From Veillonella agrestimuris (GTDB taxonomy: Bacteria > Bacillota > Negativicutes > Veillonellales > Veillonellaceae), in NCBI RefSeq assembly GCF_943193065.1, contig NZ_CALPCS010000001.1:62001-126000 (forward strand): DNA of 64,000 bases. Reading direction: 5' to 3'. Under the pieces are notes generated by a model. It was not told the origin of the DNA. It did not search any database and saw only the letters and a list, made by a program, of their open reading frames with translations. How positions within the stretch are numbered: position 1 is the stretch's first letter; each line of letters starts with the position of its first letter. The translations under genes were made by a program, and so were the position numbers. Positions 35,067-43,012 of the stretch are shown here, in pieces.

Positions 35067-36266
35067 ATGAAAACTATCGGCATTATTTCTGAATACAATC
35101 CGTTCCATAAGGGCCATCAATACCAACTAGAACAAGTGCATATGAAAGTTCCCGCGGCAACGCGCATCGCCATTATGAGTGGATCCTTTGTGCAACGTGG
35201 CGAACCGGCTTATTTTAGTAAATTCGACCGCGCTCGTTGGGCCATACTCAGCGGCGCCGACGTAGTCATTGAACTGCCAACCATTTACGCCTTAGGAAGT
35301 GCTGAAATTTTTAGTACTGGCGCCGTTCGGTTACTAAAAGCGCTCCACATCGATACCATTTCATTTGGCACAGAATTAGATGACCTACATCTATTACAAG
35401 AGGCAGCCCAACTACTCAACTCCCCGGAAGGACAACTGCTCATTAGAAATCGCATCCAAACAGGCATCTCTTATGGTACCGCCCTCCGTCAAGTACTGGA
35501 AAGAGAATTAGAGAAAGGCCATTTACTGGCTACGGCGCCTAATGCTATTTTAGGATTGGAATATGTGCGTAGCGCCCTTCACTATTATCCAAAGCTAACA
35601 GTCCTCCCCATTCAACGTCAATCCGATCATCACAGCAACGAATTAACGGCTACTTTCCCTTCTGGATCAGCCTTGCGACAAGCATTACAAGCCAACCAAG
35701 AGGTCACTGATTTTGTTCCCCCTGTTATAGCCGACCATATGAAACAGTGTATTACCACTGGGGCTTATACAAACTACCATCGTTACGAAGACTTTTTATT
35801 AGCCTTCTATCGCCTCTTAGAGCCTTCACAATTACATCAATTTGCCGACTTTACTGAAGGTATTGAACACAGATGGCATGAATCGACACAGCATACATCG
35901 TGGTCACTCGTATTAGACGCTATCAAAACTAAACGCTACACCTTCGCCCGGTTACAACGAATGGCCGCCTATGGCGCACTAGGTATTACCAAAAAGTTAA
36001 TGCTGAAAGCCCACCAAGAAGGACCACAATACGCAAGACTTTTGGCCTTTAACAATAAAGGTCGACAATGGCTCAAAGAAAAAGCTTACGATGTGCCTCT
36101 CATTCAAAAATGGGCCCCAGCGCGCACGCAAATATCAGCCTTTGGGCAAGCATTGATGAAAATTGACGAAAAAAGTACAGACTTACAAGCCTATACCTTT
36201 ACCAATGAACAATTACGAGCAGGAAACAAAGATTACACCTATTCTCCACAATATATAATAGACTAG
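35067..36266 (+). CDS. tmcAL: tRNA(Met) cytidine acetate ligase TmcAL
   Basis: A 399-residue protein of the YlbM/TmcAL family. It has the nucleotidyltransferase-fold start GIISEYNPFHKGHQYQ with the HxGH motif at residues 14-17, then MSGSFVQRGEPAYFSKFDRARWA, hallmark of the family, and GADVVIELP. The enzyme uses ATP and free acetate to form acetyl-AMP and makes N4-acetylcytidine at the wobble position of elongator tRNA-Met. It is the only plus-strand gene in the window and is divergent from the lipoprotein-ackA operon, whose product makes acetate. Confidence 0.95.
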   Translation: MKTIGIISEYNPFHKGHQYQLEQVHMKVPAATRIAIMSGSFVQRGEPAYFSKFDRARWAILSGADVVIELPTIYALGSAEIFSTGAVRLLKALHIDTISFGTELDDLHLLQEAAQLLNSPEGQLLIRNRIQTGISYGTALRQVLERELEKGHLLATAPNAILGLEYVRSALHYYPKLTVLPIQRQSDHHSNELTATFPSGSALRQALQANQEVTDFVPPVIADHMKQCITTGAYTNYHRYEDFLLAFYRLLEPSQLHQFADFTEGIEHRWHESTQHTSWSLVLDAIKTKRYTFARLQRMAAYGALGITKKLMLKAHQEGPQYARLLAFNNKGRQWLKEKAYDVPLIQKWAPARTQISAFGQALMKIDEKSTDLQAYTFTNEQLRAGNKDYTYSPQYIID

Positions 36267-36286
36267 TAAATATCGACTAGCACACC

Positions 36287-36359
36287 AAAAGACTAGCCCC
36301 TGAAACGCTTAACACTGCCATACGGCAATCCTACAACGCTTCAGGGGGCTAGTCTTTTA
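36287..36359. terminator. Bidirectional terminator between tmcAL and pyrR
   Basis: Two arms, AAAAGACTAGCCCCTGAA and TTCAGGGGGCTAGTCTTTT, form a long stem. It encloses a second small hairpin TGCC-ATAC-GGCA. Both strands end in T-runs, so it can end both tmcAL (+) and pyrR (-). The stem is unusually long for a terminator. Confidence 0.85.
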
Positions 36360-36401
36360 TGTGTTGGTATGTAAGCATATTTAGCATACTATCATATATC
36401 A

Positions 36402-36923
36402 TTACTGTTCGATACTTACTTCTTCGCAACCATCCATGTCTTCTACACGCACACGCACTTTTTCTACATGAGATGTAGGAATATTTTTTCCTACATAGTC
36501 AGCCCGAATCGGTAGTTCTCGATGACCTCGGTCTACAAGAACAGCTAATTGAATCGATTTAGGGCGGCCAGACGTCATCAGTGCATTGAGGGCGGCTCGT
36601 ATAGTGCGGCCTGTATACAATACGTCATCTACAAGAATGATTGTTTTTTCTGTAGTTTCAATTTCACAAGTAGGACCATCTTCATCGCGCATATTACGAT
36701 CATCACGATACATAGCCACATTTAAAGACTCACAAGGAATATGGAGCCCTTCGATACGCTCCATTTCAGCTTGTAAGCGTTTTGCCAATACTACACCACG
36801 CCGTTCAATACCGACGATAATGGCATTTGACAGGCCTTTATTGCGTTCTAATATTTCATGACTAATGCGTCGAATGGCGCGAGTAATAGCATCTTTGTCC
36901 ATCAAAATACGCTTTGTTTCCAT
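36402..36923 (-). CDS. pyrR: PyrR, pyrimidine regulator/uracil phosphoribosyltransferase
   Basis: A 173-residue phosphoribosyltransferase-fold protein. The PRPP loop VILVDDVLYTGRTIRAAL (about 93-110) and IVGIERRGVVLAKRL are PyrR hallmarks. It binds pyr mRNA leaders when UMP is high and also makes UMP from uracil. No PyrR-type RNA site was seen here; the target operon must be elsewhere. The gene follows rluD by 11 bases, the same neighbour order (lspA-rluD-pyrR) as in Bacillus. Confidence 0.96.
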   Translation of the reverse strand: METKRILMDKDAITRAIRRISHEILERNKGLSNAIIVGIERRGVVLAKRLQAEMERIEGLHIPCESLNVAMYRDDRNMRDEDGPTCEIETTEKTIILVDDVLYTGRTIRAALNALMTSGRPKSIQLAVLVDRGHRELPIRADYVGKNIPTSHVEKVRVRVEDMDGCEEVSIEQ

Positions 36924-36934
36924 AGTAAGTATCC

Positions 36935-37852
36935 TTATCTCTGTTCTCTATACTCTTTAGCAAAGGTAATACAATGTTGAAAGTCTTCTGGTACTGGCGC
37001 TTCGAAATGCATCGCCTCTTTCGTAATAGGATGTACAATATCCAATGTACGAGAATGTAGCGCTTGTCCTTCAATAGGGAAGTCCATACGACGGTATCCA
37101 TAAAATGGATCATTCACAACAGGGTGACCAATATGAGCAAAATGAACCCGAATTTGATGGGTCCGCCCCGTTTCCAACGAACATTCTACCAATGTATGGC
37201 ACCCGTAACGCTCTAGCACTTTAAAATGAGTCACAGCGTCTTTACTGTTTTCAAAAACTACAGCCATTTTCATGCGATCTTTCGGATGACGACCAATAGG
37301 AGCTTTAATAATTCCCTTCTCTTCTACGATATTCCCTTGCACTAAGGCTAAGTACGTACGCTTAGCAGAATGATCTTTTACTTGCTCTGCCAAACCAATA
37401 TGAGCAGCATCATTTTTAGCCGCCATCATAACGCCTGATGTATCTTTATCTAAGCGATGTACAATGCCCGGTCTAATTTCACCATTAATGCCAGATAAAT
37501 CTTTACAATGATAAAGCAAAGCATTTACCAATGTACCTGAATAATTTCCAGCCCCTGGATGTACTACGAGACCTCTCGGTTTATTGATGATAATAATATA
37601 TTCATCTTCATAGAGATAATCGATGGGAATATCTTCAGGCAACACTTCAATAGACTCTGGCTCTGGTACTTCTACAGCAATCACTAGCCCTTCTGAAAGC
37701 CTCATATTAGCTTTACCAGATTTATCATTGACTGTAACGTGCCCAGATTTAATGAGGTTTTGAATATAACTGCGAGAGCCTTCCATTTGTTCTGTTAAAA
37801 ATACGTCTAAACGCATCCCTTCCTGTTCAGCTTTTACAATATATTCATTCAT
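36935..37852 (-). CDS. rluD: RluD-family pseudouridine synthase
   Basis: A 305-residue RNA pseudouridine synthase. An N-terminal S4 RNA-binding domain (about 1-65, MRLDVFLTEQMEGSRSYIQNLIKSGHVTVN) precedes the catalytic domain. The active-site Asp is in HRLDKDTSGV near residue 140. The boxes GxGNYSGTLVNALLYH and ETGRTHQIRVHFAHIGHP fit the RluD/RluC group, which modifies 23S rRNA. In Firmicutes this gene position is usually called ylyB. Three bases separate it from lspA. Confidence 0.93.
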   Translation of the reverse strand: MNEYIVKAEQEGMRLDVFLTEQMEGSRSYIQNLIKSGHVTVNDKSGKANMRLSEGLVIAVEVPEPESIEVLPEDIPIDYLYEDEYIIIINKPRGLVVHPGAGNYSGTLVNALLYHCKDLSGINGEIRPGIVHRLDKDTSGVMMAAKNDAAHIGLAEQVKDHSAKRTYLALVQGNIVEEKGIIKAPIGRHPKDRMKMAVVFENSKDAVTHFKVLERYGCHTLVECSLETGRTHQIRVHFAHIGHPVVNDPFYGYRRMDFPIEGQALHSRTLDIVHPITKEAMHFEAPVPEDFQHCITFAKEYREQR

Positions 37853-37854
37853 AC

Positions 37855-38310
37855 TTATTCCTCACTATCTGATCGAAGCAAATAATATACAACACCTATA
37901 ACGCCTACACAAATACCGATGTCGGCAATATTAAAAATAGGCCATACTCTAAGATCTAAAAAATCTACTACACCACGCAAGGTAAAGCGATCAATACCAT
38001 TACCAATGGCCCCGGAAATGAGCAATGCCGTCCCTACATGTAGCGATACAGGTCCGTTGTTAATAGTCTTTCTATAAAGGAAAGCAAGAACAACTAATAT
38101 AACCGCTACGAGCAAAAATATCCATTGCTGATTCTCCAAAATACCAAAAGCCGCCCCTCGGTTAATAATATAAGTAATATGGAGCACATTAGGAATAACT
38201 GGTACCGACTCACCTAAATAAAAATGCTCCATTATATAATATTTAGACAATTGATCCAATACTAGCCATACAATGGCGATAAGATAAAACACAAGCAAAC
38301 TCCAATACAT
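37855..38310 (-). CDS. lspA: Lipoprotein signal peptidase (signal peptidase II)
   Basis: Membrane aspartyl protease that cleaves lipoprotein signal peptides. From the ATG at 38310 it has about 151 residues and four membrane helices. The catalytic Asp pair lies in GNGIDRFTLRG and FNIADIGICVG. The longer frame (ATG at 38385) begins inside the ferredoxin terminator hairpin and adds 25 residues unlike any relative, so it is rejected, although the ribosome site for the chosen ATG is weak. Its substrates here include the two lipoproteins of this window. Confidence 0.93.
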   Translation of the reverse strand: MYWSLLVFYLIAIVWLVLDQLSKYYIMEHFYLGESVPVIPNVLHITYIINRGAAFGILENQQWIFLLVAVILVVLAFLYRKTINNGPVSLHVGTALLISGAIGNGIDRFTLRGVVDFLDLRVWPIFNIADIGICVGVIGVVYYLLRSDSEE

Positions 38311-38368
38311 AAATGATATATAACATGTAAGAATCTTATTATAGTTTACATTGTTTTTGGAAAAATAA

Positions 38369-38403
38369 AAAGAGCTAGCAAGCATATTGCTTACTAGCTC
38401 TTT
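38369..38403 (-). terminator. Terminator after the ferredoxin gene
   Basis: AAAGAGCTAG plus AAGC and GCTT plus CTAGCTCTTT form a stable stem. TTTTTATTTTTCC follows on the minus strand. Confidence 0.9.
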
Positions 38404-38414
38404 GATTCCAGTGA

Positions 38415-38579
38415 TTATTCAGCGGAAATTACAGATACTGGGCAAACGGATTCGCAAGAACCGCAGTCGATGCAAGTATCGTTGATTTCGTATTTAGTTT
38501 CACCTTCAGTAATAGCAGCTACTGGGCAAACAGACGCGCAAGAACCACATTTAATGCAACCATCAGCAATAACTCTCAT
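38415..38579 (-). CDS. 2[4Fe-4S] ferredoxin (54 residues)
   Basis: A short gene easily missed by length cut-offs. The 54-residue product has two complete clostridial-type cluster motifs: CIKCGSCASVCP at about residues 8-19 and CIDCGSCESVCP at about 36-47, both CxxCxxCxxxCP. It should carry electrons at low potential between enzymes such as pyruvate:ferredoxin oxidoreductase and hydrogenase. GGAGG lies at proper distance upstream. A strong promoter and its own terminator make it a single-gene transcript. Confidence 0.96.
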   Translation of the reverse strand: MRVIADGCIKCGSCASVCPVAAITEGETKYEINDTCIDCGSCESVCPVSVISAE

Positions 38580-38655
38580 GATAAACCTCCATAAAATATT
38601 AAAAAGAAAACTTGTATTATCATTTACATTGGCTTTCGCCTCAACTTATGTTCTC

Positions 38656-38684
38656 ATTATCACATAAGAAAAGTGTAAAGTCAA
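38656..38684 (-). promoter_or_regulatory. Ferredoxin promoter with Fur-like sequence
   Basis: On the minus strand, -35 TTGACT (38679-38684) and -10 GATAAT (38656-38661) are 17 bases apart, with TG one base before the -10. The -10 runs into GATAATGAGAAC, which matches the first 11 positions of a GATAATGAGAATCATTATC-type Fur box. Confidence 0.6.
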
Positions 38685-38915
38685 TTGAAAATGACAAAAA
38701 AGTTAATGTGATTTTTGCATAGATTATTTTATTTTATCTCATAAAAGCCTTATTTTACAGACTTTTTGATAGTCCATTTCATTTAGAATCTCACATTTAT
38801 CTAATTTATAATGATAATCCGCGGTTTATCATTCACTTTCAATTCTCATTATTTTAATAAGAATTTTATTATCAATATCTATTATCACATGAAATATATC
38901 CCGTATTAGCAAAAT
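38685..38915. other. AT-rich intergenic region with palindromes, possible small RNA
   Basis: About 230 bases with no credible reading frame. It contains AATGATAA..CCGCGG..TTATCATT (about 38808-38831), a nearly perfect 24-bp palindrome, and ATTCTCATTA..TAATAAGAAT. A plus-strand TATAAT overlaps the first palindrome, and a strong hairpin with a T-run follows on the plus strand at 38916-38947. A plus-strand transcript of about 120 bases is therefore possible, but the -35 is poor. Confidence 0.35.
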
Positions 38916-38947
38916 AAAACGGCCAAATCTTTCGATTTGACCGTTTT
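38916..38947. terminator. Bidirectional terminator after the SLC13 transporter gene
   Basis: AAAACGG-CAAATC and GATTTG-CCGTTTT form a stem with a TTTC loop. T-runs follow on both strands. On the minus strand it closes the transporter operon. Confidence 0.88.
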
Positions 38948-38983
38948 TGTACTTATTAAGTTAGAGAATTCTCCCCTACCCTA

Positions 38984-40282
38984 TTAGTTACCTGGGAAAA
39001 ATGGCCATACAATTGGAATTATAATCAGGCTTACTATGAAACATACCACAATTAATGGTACGCCAGCTTTCACATAATCCATAAACTTATATCCACCAGG
39101 GCCTAATACTAAGGTATTTGGAGGCGTCCCAACTGGTGTACCAAATGCACAAGATGCAGCAACACCGATAGCCATCAACACGGCATGTGGATCAGCACCC
39201 ATACCTTTTGCAATAGCCAAACCAATTGGCGCTAATAGTGCCGTAGATGCAGTATTAGACATAAATTGAGTCATTGTACAAGACAAGATAAATAATACAG
39301 CAGTAGCAAAGTAAGGACTTGGATCAGAACCCATAACACCTAACACAGCATTAGCAATCATTTGTCCTGCCCCAGATTTATCCAACGCTTCTGCTACTGG
39401 CATCATACCAGCAAATAAGAAAATAGTTACCCAATCAATGGAAGAGTACGCTTGTTTTTCTTTTAAACAACCGGTTAATACACATAAAATGGCACCAATA
39501 ACTGCTACCATACTAAGTGGTAAATTAATACCAAATTTTTTCAAGAAATCCCCTGCTACCATGGCAATAATAACGCCAAGAAGAATTAAACCAGAGTATA
39601 ATTGCTTTTTAGGATCATTAGATACTTCATCAGCTGATACTTCTTGTTCCACTTCACCAACGTCAGTAATTTCATGTTTTGGTAATAAATGTTTACCTAT
39701 AAGCATCATAAAAATAATAGTAGCAATTGTCAAAGGAATACCAATCCAAGCGAATTCAAAGAATCCAAATGGCGTAATACCAGATTTAGCTAATGTACCA
39801 TTAACAATAATATTTGGTGGTGTCCCAACCATAGTAATGATACCACCAATACCAGCAGCAAAGGCTAACGGCATTAATTGACGAGATGCTGGAATTTTAG
39901 CAACTGCCGCAATCCCTACTACTACTGGTAATAAAGCAGCTGTAGTACCAGTATTGGACAAGAATGCCGACATAATTGCAGTAACAAGCATAATAGCGAG
40001 CATTAGCCGATTTTCGCTTGTTCCCGCCCGAGATACTACGGTCTCCCCTATTTTTTGGGCTAAACCAGTATAAAATAATGCGCCACCAACAACGAACATG
40101 CCAGCAAACAGAACTACTGTACTATCAGATAGACCAGAGAATACAGTTTTAGGCGTAATAACCCCTAATAAGCCTAGCGTAATAGCACCACCTAGGGATG
40201 TAATAGCTAATGGAATAATTTCTGTTACGAATAAAACAGCCATAACTGCAAGGACGATCAACGTTTGTTCTGCAGCACCCAT
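38984..40282 (-). CDS. SLC13/DASS-family anion:Na+ symporter
   Basis: A 432-residue membrane protein with about eleven hydrophobic segments in two repeats. Each repeat has the SNT signature of the DASS family: SNTGTTAALLPV near residue 115 and SNTASTALLAPIG near residue 345, followed by GTPPNIIV and GTPPNTLV. Such carriers move dicarboxylates, citrate or sulfate with Na+. In this organism a dicarboxylate such as succinate, malate or fumarate is plausible, given the propionate pathway next door, but the substrate is not shown by sequence. GAAAGGAG lies before the ATG. Confidence 0.88.
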   Translation of the reverse strand: MGAAEQTLIVLAVMAVLFVTEIIPLAITSLGGAITLGLLGVITPKTVFSGLSDSTVVLFAGMFVVGGALFYTGLAQKIGETVVSRAGTSENRLMLAIMLVTAIMSAFLSNTGTTAALLPVVVGIAAVAKIPASRQLMPLAFAAGIGGIITMVGTPPNIIVNGTLAKSGITPFGFFEFAWIGIPLTIATIIFMMLIGKHLLPKHEITDVGEVEQEVSADEVSNDPKKQLYSGLILLGVIIAMVAGDFLKKFGINLPLSMVAVIGAILCVLTGCLKEKQAYSSIDWVTIFLFAGMMPVAEALDKSGAGQMIANAVLGVMGSDPSPYFATAVLFILSCTMTQFMSNTASTALLAPIGLAIAKGMGADPHAVLMAIGVAASCAFGTPVGTPPNTLVLGPGGYKFMDYVKAGVPLIVVCFIVSLIIIPIVWPFFPGN

Positions 40283-40330
40283 ACATCATCATCTCCTTTC
40301 AGAGAAACACACTTATCTAACCTAACATCA

Positions 40331-40588
40331 TTAGAGCTGACATATAGCATAACTTACAATGCCAATAGCAAGAGCCATAACGCCTGTTATTCCATAGCCT
40401 TCCTTTGTCTTTGGATAACCAAAGTGTAAGACTTCACTAATAATCCCTCGACGATTAAACCAAGAATATTTTCTTCTCTTTTGAAACCATTGCGATTTAC
40501 GTTCAGCCCCTATGATAAGTGCAGTAATAAAAAAAACAATAAATGCCCATACAAAACAAATCAGTATTTTCATTTCTATAGATAACAA
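40331..40588 (-). CDS. Small two-helix membrane protein before the transporter gene
   Basis: About 85 residues. One membrane helix near the N-terminus (ILICFVWAFIVFFITALII) is followed by a basic segment with ERKSQWFQKRRKYSWFNRR, and a second helix ends the protein. The start is uncertain: GAGGTG lies seven bases before a TTG at 40588, while a GTG at 40597 overlaps the site and an ATG at 40573 lacks one. It is 48 bases upstream of the SLC13 transporter in the same direction. I do not recognise the family. It may be an accessory subunit. Confidence 0.55.
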   Translation of the reverse strand: MLSIEMKILICFVWAFIVFFITALIIGAERKSQWFQKRRKYSWFNRRGIISEVLHFGYPKTKEGYGITGVMALAIGIVSYAICQL

Positions 40589-40725
40589 GATGACCACCTC
40601 TACTTACAAAGTACGTTGATAGGTTATTTTGTGAAATTCTTGCCCTCACTTAATGACCGATTCGCTGTATTCCATTTATTGCCATATAACTACTTATAAA
40701 TTTATAAAATTAGAGTTTTAATAGT

Positions 40726-40761
40726 CACCAATAGGTGTACCCTCTAGGGTACACCTTGGTG
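40726..40761. other. Strong hairpin after mmdB without U-tract
   Basis: GGTGTACCC and GGGTACACC form a perfect stem around a TCTA/TAGA loop, extended by outer CACCAA and TTGGTG. On the minus strand no U-run follows, so it is more like an mRNA-stabilising 3' hairpin than a classic intrinsic terminator. Confidence 0.6.
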
Positions 40762-40771
40762 AAATCATATT

Positions 40772-41890
40772 TTATCGGGACATCATAGCAAGCATTGTAC
40801 CTGCTGCTACAGCTGTGCCGATTACACCAGCCACGTTCGGACCCATAGCATGCATGAGCAAGAAGTTGGATGGATTTGCTTTCGCACCTACAACCTGAGA
40901 TACACGAGCCGCCATTGGTACTGCAGATACACCAGCAGAGCCAATAAGTGGATTTGTTTTGCCACCATCAAGTATGCTCATCAATTTACCAAATAATACA
41001 CCACCTGCAGTACCTGCAATGAATGCTACTAAACCTAACAAGATAATTTTAATAGTTTCCATTGTTAAGAAATGTTCTGCATTCATAGTTAAACCAGTAC
41101 CTGTTGCTAAGAAAATAGTAACGATATTGATTAACGCATTTTGAGATGTATCAGATAAACGCTCCGTTACACCAGACTCACGGAATAAGTTACCAAGCAT
41201 CAACATACCTAATAAAGATGTAATGGAAGGTAATAATAGAGAAATGAAGATTGTGGAAACAATTGGGAAAGCAATTTTTTCAAATTTGCTGACCTCACGT
41301 AATTGTTCCATTACAATTTCACGCTCTTTTTGCGTCGTTAACAACTTCATTACTGGTGGTTGGATTAACGGTACCAAAGACATATAAGAATATGCGGCAA
41401 CCGCTATAGCACCAAGTAATTCAGGAGCTAATTTTGCAGCTAAATAAATAGATGTAGGGCCGTCAGCACCACCGATAATACCGATAGCTGCTGCTTGCGG
41501 TTGAGTAAAACCTACTAACATAGCACCGGCCAAGGCTATAAATACACCAATTTGAGCAGCTGCGCCTAAAAGCAATGTTTTAGGATTTGCAAGGAGCGGA
41601 CCAAAGTCAGTCATCGCACCAACGCCAAGGAAGATCAAAGGTGGGAAAATCTCATGAGATACACCAGCACTGATCAATGCCATTACACCTTCTTCAAAGC
41701 CGTTGCGAGGAATATTGGCCAAAATACACCCGAAGGCGATTGGACCTAACAACAATGGTTCAAACTCTTTAGCAAACGCCATATACAATAAGATTATACC
41801 GACTAGAATCATAATAGCATTACCAATAGTAAAAGCTTGGAATGCGCTATCCATCCAGACGGAATTAATCGCTACGCTAAAAGCATCCAT
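40772..41890 (-). CDS. mmdB: Methylmalonyl-CoA decarboxylase beta subunit (Na+ pump)
   Basis: Membrane subunit that couples decarboxylation of carboxybiotin to Na+ export. The 372-residue, roughly nine-helix protein has the family sequences [31 protein letters not shown] and [12 protein letters not shown]. Relatives are OadB and GcdB, the beta subunits of other decarboxylase sodium pumps. It is the last gene of the operon, which fits the Veillonella order. A short hairpin (41926-41944) lies in the gap after mmdC. Confidence 0.96.
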   Translation of the reverse strand: MDAFSVAINSVWMDSAFQAFTIGNAIMILVGIILLYMAFAKEFEPLLLGPIAFGCILANIPRNGFEEGVMALISAGVSHEIFPPLIFLGVGAMTDFGPLLANPKTLLLGAAAQIGVFIALAGAMLVGFTQPQAAAIGIIGGADGPTSIYLAAKLAPELLGAIAVAAYSYMSLVPLIQPPVMKLLTTQKEREIVMEQLREVSKFEKIAFPIVSTIFISLLLPSITSLLGMLMLGNLFRESGVTERLSDTSQNALINIVTIFLATGTGLTMNAEHFLTMETIKIILLGLVAFIAGTAGGVLFGKLMSILDGGKTNPLIGSAGVSAVPMAARVSQVVGAKANPSNFLLMHAMGPNVAGVIGTAVAAGTMLAMMSR

Positions 41891-41925
41891 GTGCGATCCC
41901 CTTTCAAAAAATATAGAGTTGTAAG

Positions 41926-41944
41926 GGAGGTGTTACGCCTCCCT
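41926..41944. other. Intercistronic hairpin between mmdC and mmdB
   Basis: GGGAGG and CCTCCC with a seven-base loop lie in the 64-base gap. No U-run follows, so it probably affects RNA stability or segment-specific expression rather than terminating. Confidence 0.5.
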
Positions 41945-41954
41945 ATAGTTTGTA

Positions 41955-42344
41955 TTAACCAAGAACTACCATGTCTTCGCCAGTAGATACTGTTTGGTTA
42001 GCAGCAACGCGAACATCTGCAATAACGCCATCACGAGGAGCTGCGATTTCATTTTGCATTTTCATGGCTTCAAGAATCAACAATGTTTCACCTTTTTTAA
42101 CTTGTTGACCAGCAGATACTGCTACAGATAGGATTTTACCTGGCATTGGAGCTTTTACAGTTTCTGCACCAGCTGGAACTGCTGCAGGTGCTGCTGCTGG
42201 AGCTGGAGCTGCTGCTGGAGCCGGAGCTGCTTTAGGGGCTGAAGCCGCCGCTGGAGCTGGTGCTGCTGCTGGCGCACCTGCTTTTACTTCATTTACTTCT
42301 ACTTCATATGCTGTGCCATTTACTGTAACGTTGAATTTTTTCAT
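41955..42344 (-). CDS. mmdC: Methylmalonyl-CoA decarboxylase gamma subunit (biotin carrier)
   Basis: A 129-residue biotin carrier from the ATG at 42344, which has GGAGG upstream; a longer frame from 42371 is rejected. The N-terminal 20 residues bind the other subunits. A linker of about 38 residues (23-60) made almost only of Ala and Pro follows, and the C-terminal biotinyl domain has EAMKMQNE with the biotin acceptor Lys95. CO2 is carried from MmdA to MmdB on this lysine. The length equals what I recall for V. parvula MmdC. Confidence 0.97.
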   Translation of the reverse strand: MKKFNVTVNGTAYEVEVNEVKAGAPAAAPAPAAASAPKAAPAPAAAPAPAAAPAAVPAGAETVKAPMPGKILSVAVSAGQQVKKGETLLILEAMKMQNEIAAPRDGVIADVRVAANQTVSTGEDMVVLG

Positions 42345-42412
42345 CTTAAATTCCTCCAAATGTGTGTTCACACAAAAATTTCAAATAATTTACACATATA
42401 AATAGGATAATC

Positions 42413-42580
42413 CTATCGTTTACCGCGCAAGCGACCTTCCATTTTCCAATTGTAGCTTACAATTGGACGAATGTGTGCAATTTGATTACTAGAGTAACCC
42501 ATTGCTTCTAAAGCACCTACGATAGCAGCCACTACTTCTTTACTAGGTGCTGTACCATTAGGTTTTGTAGCATTGCTCAT
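42413..42580 (-). CDS. mmdE: Methylmalonyl-CoA decarboxylase epsilon subunit
   Basis: A 55-residue gene, too short for many finders. The product has VVAAIVGALEAMGYSSNQIA and IRP, and ends in WKMEGRLRGKR. This is clearly similar to the C-terminus of MmdD, which has EEIVAAIVGAIVAMGYTSEQ and ends in WRLEGRLSGRN. Veillonella MmdE is, from memory, also 55 residues and stabilises the complex. It lies between mmdD and mmdC as expected, with GGAGG before its ATG. Confidence 0.95.
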   Translation of the reverse strand: MSNATKPNGTAPSKEVVAAIVGALEAMGYSSNQIAHIRPIVSYNWKMEGRLRGKR

Positions 42581-42604
42581 GACTACTGCCTCCTCAATAA
42601 TGAA

Positions 42605-42937
42605 TTAATTTCTACCGCTCAAACGGCCTTCTAAACGCCATTTAGTGCTTGTTGATGTTGGGCGAATCGAAGCAATTTGCTCAGATGTATACCCCATAGC
42701 TACAATAGCACCTACGATAGCAGCTACAATTTCTTCTTCATTATTTGCTGGTACAGTTGTATCAGCCACTACAGGAGCTGCTGTAGCAACAGGAGCTGCG
42801 ACAGGGGCTGGCTCTGGCTTCTTCTTAGTTGGATCAATCCAATAAATGATCTTCATAAGGATGCCTAATGCAATAAGAACGGCAAAAACAACCGTCATAT
42901 TAATTAGCATAATAAGCCAAGGGCTAGGTCCTTCCAT
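42605..42937 (-). CDS. mmdD: Methylmalonyl-CoA decarboxylase delta subunit
   Basis: A 110-residue subunit that anchors and assembles the complex. One N-terminal membrane helix (about 8-28), a basic/Pro/Ala-rich linker (35-60), and a C-terminal block (about 67-110) like MmdE. The related OadG of oxaloacetate decarboxylase has the same layout. AAAGGAG precedes the start. It is slightly shorter than the 115 residues I recall for V. parvula, the difference being in the linker. Confidence 0.93.
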   Translation of the reverse strand: MEGPSPWLIMLINMTVVFAVLIALGILMKIIYWIDPTKKKPEPAPVAAPVATAAPVVADTTVPANNEEEIVAAIVGAIVAMGYTSEQIASIRPTSTSTKWRLEGRLSGRN

Positions 42938-43012
42938 AAGTATGTCTCCTTTCTATAAATTTAAAATAAGAAAGGTATCTCCCTAATCCGATATTAAATA
43001 TACTACATCGAA

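Noticed and set aside
36924-36934. PyrR-binding attenuator near pyrR
   Set aside because: No anti-antiterminator consensus is seen; spacing between rluD and pyrR is only 11 bases.
38311-38385. Longer lspA start with 25 extra residues
   Set aside because: The ATG lies in the loop of the ferredoxin terminator hairpin, and the extra residues are unlike any LspA.
42180-42300. CRISPR-like repeats
   Set aside because: The repeats encode the Ala/Pro linker of MmdC, are in frame, and lack spacers.
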